This document shows positions 11,244-22,492 of a stretch of 64,000 nucleotides of DNA, in pieces. Numbering within the stretch: the first letter of the stretch is position 1; every line of letters begins with the position of its first letter. The notes under the pieces were generated by a model. It was not told where the DNA came from, ran no database searches, and worked only from the letters and a program-made list of their open reading frames with translations. Both the position numbers and the translations under genes were made by a program. The DNA is from Ryuthela nishihirai (Eukaryota; Arthropoda; Arachnida; Araneae; Heptathelidae), in assembly GCA_038380435.1 (NCBI GenBank), contig JAWZYU010000020.1, positions 46,966,307-47,030,306 on the forward strand. Reading direction: 5' to 3'.

Positions 11244-11975
11244 CCAATCCTGGTATGATATAGTAGGCTTTGGTGAAACACTCCTTTGTCCTTTGAACTC
11301 CTGCATTAATGATTAAAAAAGAGTACAAATATTGTAATCATTCTTTACACGGAAATCAGTGACTCTTTCACCTCCTAGCACTATTATATTTCCAATTTAT
11401 TCATGTAATTCTTATATCTCCAACTAAGAAAGGTGACATTTCGACGGGTTCGTGCAACAGCCAACACCAATCAACGAACGCCTTTCCAGCCTGTCCGCCG
11501 CAGTTCATCTGAGAAATAACTTCCTGTCTCCACCTCTTCGATGTCACTGTGGAAGTGAACCCTCCGCTCAAGCGAAGCGACAGCCACCACCCTAATTAAT
11601 ATCCATTAATCAGTTCATGAGGTGAATGTGATATCTCAAGCAGAATCAAGCGTCCAAGGTTCACCAACTATTAATAAGTCAAGAGAAACGGTTGCAGCTC
11701 GTACGTCGCCTGGTTCATCGAACTAAAAGCATGCAGATCTAAACTGAAAATTTATGCAATGTCGCACTTTTGTACTTCTACTGTGTAATAAAAACTAGTA
11801 AAATTTACAGGTGGTTTGGTCTATTTGTTGTTTTGTCTGTGAATGGTTCTTATTGTTTTTATTTAAGACATAAAAGCTTGAACAAGTTTCGCAAAAAATG
11901 AAGACTTGCAGGAAGATTAGATGTTGGGATCGTGAACTTCAACACTTAACACCCTTACAACAAAAGTTCAGATTT
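11244..11975. other. Unique DNA, no gene seen
   Basis: AT-rich with a less AT-rich stretch at 11440-11600. No reading frame with recognisable family features. Confidence 0.4.
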
Positions 11976-12179
11976 TTCTATGGTAAATTCCCACCTTGAC
12001 TTCGGTCATTAGAGGACACTGATAGGCTTGGAAAGACCGCCGTCCGTCGGATGGGACATAAAGCCATGGCCCAGTGTTCAGAGAATCTGTGCACGTTAAT
12101 AAATACGCTGGGTGGCTTTTGCAAGAAGGCCCTCTCTCCTAACATTTTAGTGGGTCTCCTCCCCCAAACCTTCTCATAC
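11976..12179 (+). mobile_element. SINE1 body fragment, decayed
   Basis: Only the middle of the element remains, from the body (GGACACTGATAGGCTTGG) to the early tail (CCCCCAAACCTTCTC). It is followed immediately by repeat X in reverse orientation. Confidence 0.75.
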
Positions 12180-12289
12180 ATTATTTGATTAACATGCTTT
12201 ACTAAGACCAAAGTCACTGCTGACCACTGCCTCAGTTAGAGCTAACACAGCATACAAAGTGTTCCTTGATGGAACAGCAGCCTAGGTCA
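12180..12289 (-). repeat. Repeat X, copy 1
   Basis: Reverse complement of an interspersed sequence also found at 13221-13295 plus 13656-13765 and at 15826-15962. Key shared phrases on its own strand are GTTAGCTCTAACTGAGGCAG, TGGTCAGCAGTGACTT and GGTCTTAGTA. It carries no coding capacity and I do not recognise its class. Confidence 0.8.
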
Positions 12290-12434
12290 ATGTTGAGACT
12301 TATTTCCGCAAAACTCTCCGCCCGGCCCACGGTCATTAGGGGACACTGATGGGCTTGGAAAGGTCACATCCATCAGATCGGACGTTAAGCCATGGCCCCG
12401 TGTGGAATCACAAGGCCTTTAAGGCCTTGTGATT
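12290..12434 (+). mobile_element. SINE1 fragment ending in a perfect palindrome
   Basis: Body sequence from CTAGGTCAATGTTGAG to GCCCCGTGTGG, then a 29-bp perfect palindrome at 12406-12434 (14-bp arms around one central T) whose right half matches the SINE phrase CCTTGTGA. The tRNA head and the ~150 bases between body and tail are missing. The palindrome sits at the deletion junction. Confidence 0.8.
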
Positions 12435-12629
12435 TAGTCCATTGTGTGCAAAAATGTGCTTTTGGAAAACAATCCAACCCTTACAGCAGGCAGAATTAGT
12501 AAATGCAGGCTGTAAATCCTTGTATTTTTTTTCTTTTTTTACACTTTGCAATCCTAACTTACATCATAAGAGTCTCCCCCTCCCCCTTTTTTTTCACAAG
12601 ATACAATACACCAATAACAAAAGTGTTGG

Positions 12630-12745
12630 AATTGGTGGTTGTTTTAACTCTGAAAGGCAGTTTTATGCACACATTGGACTAAATGGAGCTCAAAGACTCG
12701 GAGAAGTTAGGTAAGGAGAGCAGTTGGGTAGCTATTAGTAAGCAG
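12630..12745 (-). mobile_element. SINE1 tail relic
   Basis: Reads TTTTAACTCTGAAAGGCAG, TGCACACATTGG and CTCAAAGACTCGGAGAAG, a diverged reverse-oriented SINE1 3' end without body or head. Confidence 0.65.
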
Positions 12746-13220
12746 AAACCTTCTATCAAGTCAATTAAAAAAAAGGGTATTTCTTATTATCTTCGTATAT
12801 GCGCTCCTGAAAAGGTAGAAAAACCTAAAGCACATGGCTGAGTTCGTATTCACTTCAAAGGAAGATAGGATTAATAAGATTGCCGGTCGGCTATCTTCTT
12901 TTGAAGGGAATACTAACTCAGTGACTGATTACACCATCCATATGCTTCAGATTTTCTACTTTCTAGGGGACATTTAGGAAGATAGGTATTTTTTTCATTT
13001 TTTAATTTATTTACTTTTTATCTTTGTCACTAAAAACACCTACCTTCAGAAACTTTCATTTGATTTATGACTCAACAAAAGACCATATATTTCCTTCACT
13101 CCTTTTTAGGAGTCGTGTTTGAGGTAGCTCATGGCATAGGAGACTTCACGACCTTTAACTTGAGATATAACTCGTAAAGGTCGATCCCCCCATTCTCCCC
13201 CTCTTTTTTTTTATCAGGGG
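12746..13220. other. Unique DNA, no gene seen
   Basis: A loosely matching inverted pair flanks 12835-12922 (GAGTTCGTATTCACTTCAAA and TTTTGAAGGGAATACTAACT, arms of roughly 20 with mismatches). No coding signal. Confidence 0.4.
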
Positions 13221-13295
13221 GGAGCTGCTGTTCCAGCAAGGAAAACTTTGTCTGCTGTGTTAGCTCTAACTGAGGCAGTGGTCAGCAGTGACTTA
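13221..13295 (+). repeat. Repeat X, copy 2, left part
   Basis: Left part of a copy that is interrupted by a SINE1 insertion. It starts GCTGCTGTTCCAGCAAGG and runs to CAGCAGTGACTT. Confidence 0.8.
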
Positions 13296-13644
13296 GGGGC
13301 GGGGGTGGCTCAGTCGGTAGCGCGCCAGGCTCGTAATCTGTAGTTCCCAGGTTCGAGTCCCCGCCCTGCCCACGGTCAATAGGGGACACCGATGGGCTTG
13401 GAAAGGCCGCCGTCCGTCGGATGGGACGTTAAGCCATGGCCCCGTGTGCGGGAGAGAGCCATACCCTGTACACGTTAAAAAACACGCTGGATGGCCTTGA
13501 CGGGAGGCTACCATCTGTCTCCCAACAGCTGTTCCAGTGGGTCCCCTCCCCCAACCTTCTCTGAGCCTTCGGGGTCCATGTGACCTGGCCAGTTAGCCCA
13601 TTGTGTGCAAAAAAGTGCCGCTCAGAGGTAAAACAACCCAACCC
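13296..13644 (+). mobile_element. SINE1 inserted in repeat X
   Basis: Head and tail are intact, but about 40 bases are missing between the B box (GGTTCGAGTCC) and CCGCCCTGCCC. The target duplication is AGCAGTGACTT at 13284-13294 and AGTAGTGACTT at 13645-13655, one mismatch. Confidence 0.95.
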
Positions 13645-13655
13645 AGTAGTGACTT

Positions 13656-13765
13656 TGGTCTTAGTAAGGCATGTCAATCAAATAATGTATGAGAATGCCT
13701 GAAAAAGCTGGGAGCAGCTTCTAGGATTTTTCTCTATCCCAAATGTTGCAAATCCAAAAAAAAAA
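13656..13765 (+). repeat. Repeat X, copy 2, right part
   Basis: Continues the interrupted copy with GGTCTTAGTAAGGCATGTCA through CAGCTTCTAGGATTTTTCTC to AAATGTTGCAAAT. Confidence 0.8.
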
Positions 13766-14297
13766 ACTGAAAAAAAATAACATAAATCCGAGGCTGTTGC
13801 TAGATTCTCCACATCCCAAAGGCATTATTATATTAAAAGTCCAAATGTAGATAGGAACTTGATGTTTTAACCCATAACGTATGCGCACAAATGAAACCAC
13901 GCACAAAACTTGAGATCATTCGGTCATGTATCTCGGGAACCACAGGGTGCTAAATCTGTCGAAATGGAAAATGAAAATCTCGATATTTTGCGTAGAAACC
14001 AAGCCACGGGCAACGAAAGTGCGAGCTGATGTTAATAACCGCCTGAGCAAACGCCGGGCAATTCTTCTTGCTGAATCTGTGTTAAAGAGTTGGGGAGAGG
14101 GGGCCAGTGCTCTCAAAAATAACCTTCAGTGTAGTGAAAAATAAAATTATACAGACTAAGAGTGATATCCGGACAGCCCGGGTGAAGTTCATCTAGTGTG
14201 TGACAATAGCTGTATTACGAACGTCGCCCTAGTGAACGGGGGGGGGGGGGAGAAGGTGTTGGGGAAACGGCAAAATAAGTGGACAAATAAGTAACTC
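13766..14297. other. Unique DNA, no gene seen
   Basis: Contains a run of 12-13 G at about 14238. Short open frames overlap on both strands at 13916-14144, with no recognisable protein family. Confidence 0.4.
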
Positions 14298-14307
14298 CCG
14301 TACCCAT

Positions 14308-14637
14308 CGAGTCCCAGCTGGGTCAGCGTTGAGATTTATCTCCGCAAAATTCCCCGCCCTGCCCACGGTCAATAGGGGACACCGATGGGCTTGGAAAGGC
14401 CGCCGTCCGTCGGATGGGACGTTAAGCCGTGGCCCCGTGTGTGGGAGAGCCATACCCTGTGCACGTTAAAGAACACACTGGATGGCATTGACGGAGGCTA
14501 CCATCTGTCTCCCAACAGCTGTTCCGGTATGTCCCCTCCCCCAACCTTCTCTGAGCCTTGGGGGTCCTTGTGACCTGGCCATTTAGCCCATAGTGTGCAA
14601 AAAAGTGCCGCTCAGAGGTAAAACAACCCAACCCAAT
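14308..14637 (+). mobile_element. SINE1, 5'-truncated within the B box
   Basis: Begins at CGAGTCCCAGCTGGGTC, so the A box is absent, and runs to the CCCAA tail. The target duplication CCGTACCCAT is exact at 14298-14307 and 14638-14647. A clean 5' truncation with a target duplication is the signature of interrupted target-primed reverse transcription. Confidence 0.95.
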
Positions 14638-14647
14638 CCGTACCCAT

Positions 14648-15825
14648 TGGCCACTTGCTGTATATGTCTCTAGCATGTGTTAAAATGATAGGAATATACT
14701 GGATATTTAGGAAACAATTAGCAATTGCATTTAGAGTGCTGGGAAATGGAATAATTTCGAGAATTTCTCTAAATGGTGTAACTGAAACAGAAAAAACATT
14801 TCATCATCCCGAAGATTGGTCATATTGATTGCTGATGTAAAAGTTCGTATGAAAAAATGGCAAGAGAATATATTTGATCTTTGCCAAATAAATATCTTAA
14901 GAACTCAAGAGAGCTAATGCTATTCAATGGAAGAAATTTCAGGAAAATGTTTTTAAGTCATAATTAAACTAGAAAATATTCTATGTTCTGAAATTTGGAA
15001 TGTTAATTGCTGATGCATAAGTATGAATTATATTTGTAAAGTGTGGAAATATTGCTGCGTATTTTTCAGAAAATATCATATGAACTTAAAGCGATAATGG
15101 GTAAATTTAGAGAATAAATTTCTAAACAGTACAACTGAAAAAATCCTATCATTCCGGAAATTTGCTGTTGAATCGGTTCGTTACATTTTGGAAAATGATC
15201 TTTATTTTGTAAGCGCAAAATCTTGATTTATGACTCGGGGAAATTATGAGAGTTGGATTTTAATACTTCATAAATTCGCTATGTTTGACAAAGAGCTAGA
15301 TTTCTACAATTGGTGAGAATAAATGTCACTTCAAAAGAAACGTAAACGTGTCTGAAAAATCCATAAAAACATTAGCATTTTAAACTATTTACCCTGCCAA
15401 ACAAGGGATTTAGCTAATAATTGTATGGATTGCTTGAAACGTATATATTTAAACAGTAGGGCAAGAGTTAAAGCGCGCGTTCGTCGCTACCAAAATTCTT
15501 TCAATACTAAATGAATATTACTATTATCTCTATCTACCTACTTTTCTATTTAACTCATCTGTCACATTTTAACACAAAATATTTATTTAATAAGCTACTA
15601 AACTCCGAGTGCGATATCTTATTTCGTTAAATAGATAAGAGAACTATTCCAGTACGACTAGTTTTCGTATTATATTTATTTCAAAATTGCTACATAAGGC
15701 TAAGCGTTTTATATTAATTTTTGAGGAAAACAGTAATTTGAAGTATTATTAATACTGTCTGCATTATACTAATTATGCTGGAACATTGTGCTATACAGGT
15801 GTATTTCTTTGAATAAAGGTTTATC
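14648..15825. other. AT-rich unique DNA, no gene seen
   Basis: Strongly AT-rich without long frames. Phrases such as GAAAATAT recur loosely but I could not define a repeat unit. Confidence 0.4.
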
Positions 15826-15962
15826 TCTAACTAAAGGTTAGCTCTAACTAAGGCAGTGGTCAGCAGTGACTTCGGTCTTAGTAGGGCATGTCCTTGTATG
15901 AGAAGGCCTGTATTAAGCTAGGAGTAGCTTCTAGGATTCTTCTCTGTCCTATATGTCGCAAA
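15826..15962 (+). repeat. Repeat X, copy 3
   Basis: Uninterrupted copy from GTTAGCTCTAACTAAGGCAG to GTCCTATATGTCGCAAATT, lacking the extra left sequence seen in copies 1 and 2. Confidence 0.8.
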
Positions 15963-15987
15963 TTAAATCAATCTTATCTACCTAAGC

Positions 15988-16281
15988 TGTTGTGTGTGTT
16001 TTACCTCTGAGCGGCCCTTTTTATTCACACCATGGGCTACATGGCCAGGTCACATGGACCCCGAAGGCTCAGAGAAGGTTGGGGGGAGGGGACCCACTGG
16101 AACAGCTGTTGGGAGACAGATGGTAGTCTCCCGTCAACGCCATCCAGCGTGTTCTTTAACGTGCACAGGGTATGTCTCTCCCGCACACGTAGCCACGGCT
16201 TAACGTCCCATCCGACGGACGGCGGCATTTACCAAGCCCATCGGTGTTCCCTACTGACTGTGGGCAGGGCGGGGAATTTTG
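15988..16281 (-). mobile_element. SINE1, 5'-truncated (headless)
   Basis: Reverse-oriented tail and body, ending at GGGCGGGGAATTTTG before the tRNA head. The target duplication TCTACCTAAGC is exact at 15977-15987 and 16282-16292. The tail has a TGTGTG stretch instead of CCCAA repeats. Confidence 0.95.
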
Positions 16282-16292
16282 TCTACCTAAGC

Positions 16293-16605
16293 CTTAACAA
16301 GAATAATTGAGGTCGGTGTTTTTGTGTATATAGGTCATAATAAATTAAGTCAATTCAATTGGGAATTTGAAGCAAGAATACCATCTATATAAACTTGTAT
16401 ACGCATATAGTTGAAAAACAATCAAAGTTTTACACATTCCATAAGCTGTTCATACGTCACGGTTTATAGAGAACTGACCTAGTGTCCCAAAAACAATTTC
16501 GGGGCTTCTAAATGACCCGGTTTTTTTGGGACGATATACAAACGGCTCTCGATTTACGTGGATTTAATTAACATGTTTTTGGAATAACGTTGTTTGCACT
16601 GAGCG
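16293..16605. other. Unique DNA, no gene seen
   Basis: AT-rich, no reading frame of note. Confidence 0.4.
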
Positions 16606-16616
16606 CCAAACAGTTG

Positions 16617-17018
16617 ATTGGATTGGATTGATTGGATTGTTTTACCTCTGAGCGGCACTTTTTTGCACACCATGGGCTAAATAGCCAGGTCACATGGACC
16701 CCGAAGGCTCAGAGAAGGTTGGGGGAGGGGACCCACTGGAACAGCTGTTGGGAGACAGATGGTAGCCTCCCGTCAAGGCCATCCAGCGTGTTCTTTAACG
16801 TGCACAGGGTATGGCTCTCCCGCACACAGAGCCACGGCTTAACGTCCCATCCGACGGACGGCGGCCTTTCCAAGTCCATTGGTGTCCCCTACTGACCGTG
16901 GGCAAGGCGGGGAATTTTGCGGAGATAAATCTCAACGCTAACCCAGCTGGGACTCGAACCTGGGAACTACAGATTACGAGCCTGGCGCGCTACCGACTGA
17001 GCCCCCCCCCCGCCCCCC
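16617..17018 (-). mobile_element. SINE1, full length
   Basis: Complete head and body. The 3' tail here is a short ATTGG repeat in place of the usual TTGGG, showing the tail unit can mutate or be copied differently. The head end has an expanded C run. Target duplication CCAAACAGTTG at 16606-16616 and 17019-17029. Confidence 0.95.
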
Positions 17019-17116
17019 CCAAACAGTTGGTGCAGGCTGGCAGTGCAATTGAGTGTTGCGGCGAGGACGAAATTTTACCATAAGACCGCACTTGGGGCTT
17101 ATGAATTAGACATTAC

Positions 17117-18460
17117 ATGAGAAAAGTCACACCTCTCCAACACGCTCCAGGAAACAGTAAAAGTCACACCTCATCAGCACGCTACCGGAAACAGTACAAG
17201 TCACACCTCTTCAACACGCTTCCGGAAACATTAACATTCTCACCTCTTCAATACACTCATGGAAACAGTAACAGTCACACTTCAACACTCTCCAGGAAAC
17301 AGCAAATGTCACACCTCTTCAATACGCTCCCAGAAACGGTAAAATTCACACCTCTTCAATACGCTCCTGGAAACAGTAACAGTCACACTTCTTCAACACA
17401 CTCCAGGAAACAGTAATATAAACTCTTCAACACGCTCTTGCAAAGAATAGAAATCACATCTCTTCAATACATTTTTGAAAATAGTAACAGCACACTTCTT
17501 GAACACGCTCCCGGAAAGAGTAACAGTCACACTTCAACACGCTCCCAGAAGAAGTAGTAATCACGCCTGTTCAACACACTCTCAGAAACAGTAAACCTGT
17601 TCAACACGCTCATGGAAACAATAAAAGTCACAACTCTTCAACTCACTTCTGGAAACAGTAACATCACACTTCTTCAACACAGTCCAAGAAAGAGTAAGAG
17701 TCACACCTCTCCAACACGCTCCCAGAAAGAGTAGCAATCACACCTCGTCAATGCCTTTCTGGAAACAGTAACAGTCACAACTCTTGAATACACTCCCAGA
17801 AACAGTAAAAGTCACACCTCTTCAATGTGCTCCCAGAAAGAGTAGCAATCACATCTCTTTAATATGCTCCTTGAAACAGTAAAAGTCACACCTCTTCAGC
17901 ACACTCTTGGAAACAGTAACAGTCACACTTCTTCAACACACTCCAGGAAAGAATAAAAGTCACACCTCTTCAACACGCTCCTGGAAAGAGTAGCAATCAC
18001 ACCTCTTCAGTAGCAATCACACCTCTTCAATACGCTCCTGGAAAGAAAGAGTAGCAATCACACCTCTTCAACACACTAAAGAAAGAATAAAAGTCGCACC
18101 TCTTCAATACGCTCCAGGACAAAATAAAAGTTACACTACTTCAACATATTCTGGAAAAATAAAACCCACACCTTTTCAACACGCTGCTGGAAACAATAAA
18201 ATTCGCACCTCTTCAACTCTCTCCCTGAAAGAGTAATAATCACACCTCTTCAACATGCTCTCAGAAACTCTAAAGCCCACACCTTTTCAACACACTCCAG
18301 GAAACAGTAAAGCCCACACCTCTACAACACACTCCAGTAAACAGTAAAACCCACACCTTCAACACGTTCCCGCAAAAAATAACATTCACACCTCTTCAAA
18401 ACATTTAAAGCCCACCAGGAAACAGTAAAAGTCATACCTCTACAACCCCCCCCCCCCGAA
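17117..18460. repeat. 37-bp array, diverged monomeric part
   Basis: Tandem ~37-bp units of the form GTCACACCTCTTCAACACGC, then TCCAGGAAACAGTAAAA. Units vary in length and sequence, with AAAGAGTAGCAATCACACC variants between 17700 and 18060. Open frames reflect the lack of stops in the unit. Confidence 0.93.
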
Positions 18461-19556
18461 AACAGTAAAGCCCATACCTCTTCAACACGCTCTCAGAAAC
18501 TGTAAAACCCACCCTTCTTTAAGAAGCTCCGGAAACAGTAAAACCCATACCTCTTCAACACGCTCTCAGAAACTGTAAAACCCACCCTTCTTTAAGAAGC
18601 TCCGGAAACAGTAAAACCCATACCTCTTCAACACACTCTCAGAAACTGTAAAACCAACCATTCTTTAAGAAGCTCCGGAAACAGTAAAACCCATACCTCT
18701 TCAACACGCTCTCAGAAACTGTAAAACCCACCCTTCTTTAAGAAGCTCCGGAAACAGTAAAACCCATACCTCTTCAACACGCTCTCAGAAACTGTAAAAC
18801 CAACCATCTTTAAGAAGCTCCGGAAACAGTAAAACCCATACCTCTTCAACACGCTCTCAGAAACTGTAAAACCCACCCTTCTTTAAGATGCTCCGGAAAC
18901 AGTAAAACCCATTCCTCTTCAACACGCTCTCAGAAACTGTAAAACCCACCCTTCTTTAAGAAGATCCGGAAACAGTAAAACCCATACCTCTTCAACACGC
19001 TCTCAGAAACTGTAAAACCAACCATTCTTTAAGAAGCTCCGGAAACAGTAAAACCCATACCTCTTCAACATGCTCTCAGAAACTATAAAACCCACCCTTC
19101 TTTAAGAAGCTCCGGAAACAGTAAAGCCCATACCTCTTCAACACGCTCTCAGAAACTGTAAAACCCACCCTTCTTAAAGAAGCTCCGGAAACAGTAAAAC
19201 CCATTCCTCTTCAACACGCTCTCAGAAACTGTAAAACCCACCCTTCTTTAAGAAGCTCCGGAAACAGTAAAACCCATACCTCTTCAACACGCTCTCAGAA
19301 ACTGTAAAACCCACTCTTCTTTAAGAAGCTCCGGAAACAGTAAAACCCATACCTCTTCAACACGCTCTCAGAAACTGTAAAACCCACCCTTCTTTAAGAA
19401 GCTCCGGAAATAAAACCCATACCTCTTCAACACGCTCTCGGAAACTGTAAAACCCACCCTTCTTTAAGAAGCTCCGGAAATAAAACCCATACCTCTTCAA
19501 CACGCTCTCGGAAACTGTAAAACCCACCCTTCTTTAAGAAGCTCCGGAAACAGTAA
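18461..19556. repeat. 73-bp dimer array, homogenised part
   Basis: About 15 near-identical copies of a 73-bp unit made of two 37-bp-type halves, one with CTCTTCAACACGCTCTCAG and one with CCCTTCTTTAAGAAGCTCCG. A two-copy subvariant at about 19407-19530 lacks CAGT after GGAAA. It grows directly out of the diverged monomeric section. Confidence 0.93.
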
Positions 19557-20183
19557 AAGTCACACCATTGTGAAACATAGGCTTGCCAGAATCCGTACAG
19601 CATAACTATGCAATCTGTTCCCGATGCCCATAACATAGGCGAATTATTTCTACTTCAACCTACTGCAAATTGTCGTCATGCTTATTTCGCCGTTGTACAA
19701 CTGCCTTAGTTAAATATTTTGCTCTCTGTAGAGTTACACTTTTAAGGAGGAATGTCCCATATTTAGTGAATTGAAATCGGAGCATTTACTAAAATGTCCC
19801 GGTATTTACCAGTCTCAATCTGATCACTCTAACACTCCAGAAAAAGACTAGAAATATTTGAATATCTTATAATAATCCATTCTATAATTCTTATAAAATC
19901 CATCCTATAATTATATGATTCTTATATCCATTATTCTATTATCCATATGAATTCTTATAAAAATCCATCCTATAATTTTGATCATCTCCAAATCTACCAT
20001 GTAATGTGACCTCATTAACAGACATAATTGCCTGGTATATGCCTTCCTTCAATTCATTAATGAGATATATCCACTTTTATAATTAGTGGCTAATTACTTG
20101 GAGGAACGCCTATGGGGCGTATTGTGTCCATTTGACAAGGAACGTTACATCGCAGAATATGCGATCAATTCAATTATAGGGAC
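19557..20183. other. Unique AT-rich DNA
   Basis: Contains a local stutter of AATCCATCCTATAATT-like phrases (19875-19980). No gene seen. Confidence 0.4.
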
Positions 20184-20489
20184 TAGCGTTGAGATTTATC
20201 TCCGCAAAACTCCCCGCCCTGCCCTCGGACGTTGGGGACACCGATGGGCTTGGAAAGGTGACCGTCCGTCGGATTAAATGTTATGCCGTGGCTCCGTGTG
20301 TGGAAGATAGATCCATACCCTGGTCAAGTTAAAGAACACACCCGATGGACTTGACGGGAGATTACCATCTATCTCTTAATAGCTGTCCAGTACCCCCAAA
20401 CTTCTCTGAGCCCTCGGGTCCTTGTGACCTGCCATTTAGCCCATTTTATGGAATAAAAAGTGCCGCTCAGAGGTGAAACAACCCAACTT
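20184..20489 (+). mobile_element. SINE1, 5'-truncated, diverged
   Basis: Starts at AGCGTTGAGATTTATC just after the tRNA head and runs to AACCCAACTT. Several substitutions and small deletions; no clear target duplication. Confidence 0.85.
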
Positions 20490-20587
20490 ATGACCGAACA
20501 CAATCACAATTTTTAAAAAAATTCTTTTTCTCCAGTTGCACAAATTTTCTCTCTCTCTCATTTATTGCATCACCTAAACATCTTTCA

Positions 20588-20970
20588 GGGGCGGGGGTGG
20601 CTCAGTCGGTAGCGCGCCAGGCTCGTAATCTGTAGTTCCCAGGTTCGAGTCCCATCTTGGTCAGCGTTGAGATTTATATCCGCAAAATTCCCCGCCTTGC
20701 CCACGGTCAGTAGGGGACACCGATGGGCTTGGAAAGGCCGCCGCCCGTCGGATGGGAAGTTAAGCCGTGGCCCCGTGTGCGGGAGAGCCATACCCTGTGC
20801 ACGTTAAAGAACACGCTGGATGGCCTTGACGGGAGGCTACCATATGTCTCCCAACAGCTGTTCTAGTGGGTCCCCTCCCCCAACCTTCTCTGAGCCTTCG
20901 GGGTCCTTGTGACCTGGCCATTTAGCCCATGGTGTGCAAAAAAGTGCCGCTCAGAGGTAAAACAACCCAA
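20588..20970 (+). mobile_element. SINE1, full length, young
   Basis: Intact A box TGGCTCAGTCGG and B box GGTTCGAGTCC with complete body and tail. Exact 15-bp target duplication CCTAAACATCTTTCA at 20573-20587 and 20971-20985, indicating recent insertion. Confidence 0.97.
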
Positions 20971-20985
20971 CCTAAACATCTTTCA

Positions 20986-21690
20986 CTGAGAACAAAGCTT
21001 GACAAAATAGCTGTCCCCTTCGATTCTCATTACAACAGGATCGAGAAGCGAAAGGGATCCTTTTGTGATTTCTTACCATTGTCACTTCATTACAAGTCAC
21101 ATACTGTTATAAGACCAAGTGAAGAGCCTAAGAGTAATGAGTAATTGAATTCCCCCCTTCCCTTGTCTCTCCCGTCCATGTTCGCTTTGGTAGCATTTAA
21201 TTTTCAGAATTATCTTGCGTTGTGTACGATTATCGGTGAATAAAGTTAATTACGCCAGATGAAACAAAGGGCCCTAATTTATTCTCTGCTGTAATGGTTC
21301 GTCGGCGGTTGTGTAAGACCCTTTGGCAACGGATTATGTCAGTATATCACTGTTCTGCAATTGCCACCGATGAGATATTATGCCAGCTAATGTTATACAC
21401 GAAATGGTTACTAGTCAACAAAGCGCACATTTGTAGTTGTTAGTTTGTTTGCGCTGTTGATGGAGCGGTGGTGAGGTTAATGAACATGTTGCGCACGCAT
21501 TCTGCTTCAAGAAGTGAGGAACACTTTAAAATACCTTGAGGAAATTATTAGAAATATGTATATCACTTTTTACTTTGTTTTCATTGGAAGAGCTTGAGGA
21601 GCAGGCATTGGTTGAGAAACAAAGGAATCTGAGTTCGAGTACAGGTTAAGGATTCCATGTTTTCTTTCTGGTGTATGTTTCCTCCTTTTA
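20986..21690. other. Unique DNA, no gene seen
   Basis: Short open frame at 20929-21144 starts inside the SINE tail and is not credible. Nothing else recognised. Confidence 0.4.
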
Positions 21691-21990
21691 TAAGTTGTGA
21701 ATAGCCTCATTTGAAGCCATCTTTTAGAAGCCATGAATACCCTCATTTGAAGCCCTCTTTTAGAAGCCATGAATACCCTCATTTGAAGCCCTCTTTTAGA
21801 AGCCATGAATATCCTCATTTAAAGCTTGCATTTAGAAGCCGTCGATAGTTTCTTTTAAAGCCTTCTTTAAGAAGCAATGGATAACTTCTTTTAAATCCTC
21901 CGTTTAGAAGCCATGGATAACCTCATTTGAAGCCTTCTTTTAGAAGCTATAGATTCAAAGCCCCCTTTTAGGATCCATGGATCCTCATGG
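21691..21990. repeat. 36-bp minisatellite, about 8 copies
   Basis: Unit of the form AGCCATGAATACCCTCATTT, then GAAGCCCTCTTTTAGA. Central copies (21725-21815) are almost identical and the edges decay on both sides. Confidence 0.9.
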
Positions 21991-22317
21991 AAAATGCTAC
22001 ACAACATTTGATTTTATGTGGTTTGACTTGCTTTTATTATTGTCACACAATGAAAGATTGTTGCATTAATGTTGAATCAAATTAAACAACTCTATATTCA
22101 TACTAGCTGAATGGCAGGCGGCGCTTTCCGGAGTCTCACTCTTACTGTATAAAATAAACGATTAAAAATAAAAAAATACACAACTGATAGAAATATACTC
22201 TTAGCAAGTGTCTATGTGTAATCTATTAGTTACAAAATTTCTCTGCAACTTTAAATGAGTGCAACATTTGCAAAAGAGAGACATGGAAAATCTTTCTGTT
22301 CCACTTTCCTGTACCTA

Positions 22318-22492
22318 GAGAATAAAAATAAATAAATACCCCCTCAAGCAGCTGCTTGCCACAGAGGTCTGACAGGAGCCTGTCAGTTTAATACGCCATA
22401 GTAGAAGGTCTGTGAGGATGGCGGGACTCAGCAGAAAATCAGCACACACATCCATGCCTTACCCAGGGCTCGAACCCAGGTCCCGTAGATCA
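22318..22492 (-). mobile_element. SINE2, 5'-truncated
   Basis: Reverse-oriented copy of a second tRNA-derived family: tail AATAAATAAATA, body phrases CTCAAGCAGCTGCTTGCC and GACAGGAGCCTGTCAG, and a B box on the reverse strand (GGGCTCGAACCCAGG). It stops in the middle of the tRNA head before the A box. The full head is seen at 32258. Confidence 0.9.

Noticed and set aside
14238..14250. G-run as regulatory or quadruplex element
   Set aside because: Several similar G or C runs (17003, 18447, 23141, 24254, 27101, 49336, 63978) look like simple homopolymers, perhaps with length errors; no repeated four-tract pattern was seen.
20588..20660. Functional tRNA gene
   Set aside because: A and B boxes are present, but the acceptor stem does not pair and the sequence continues into the SINE body at all copies.
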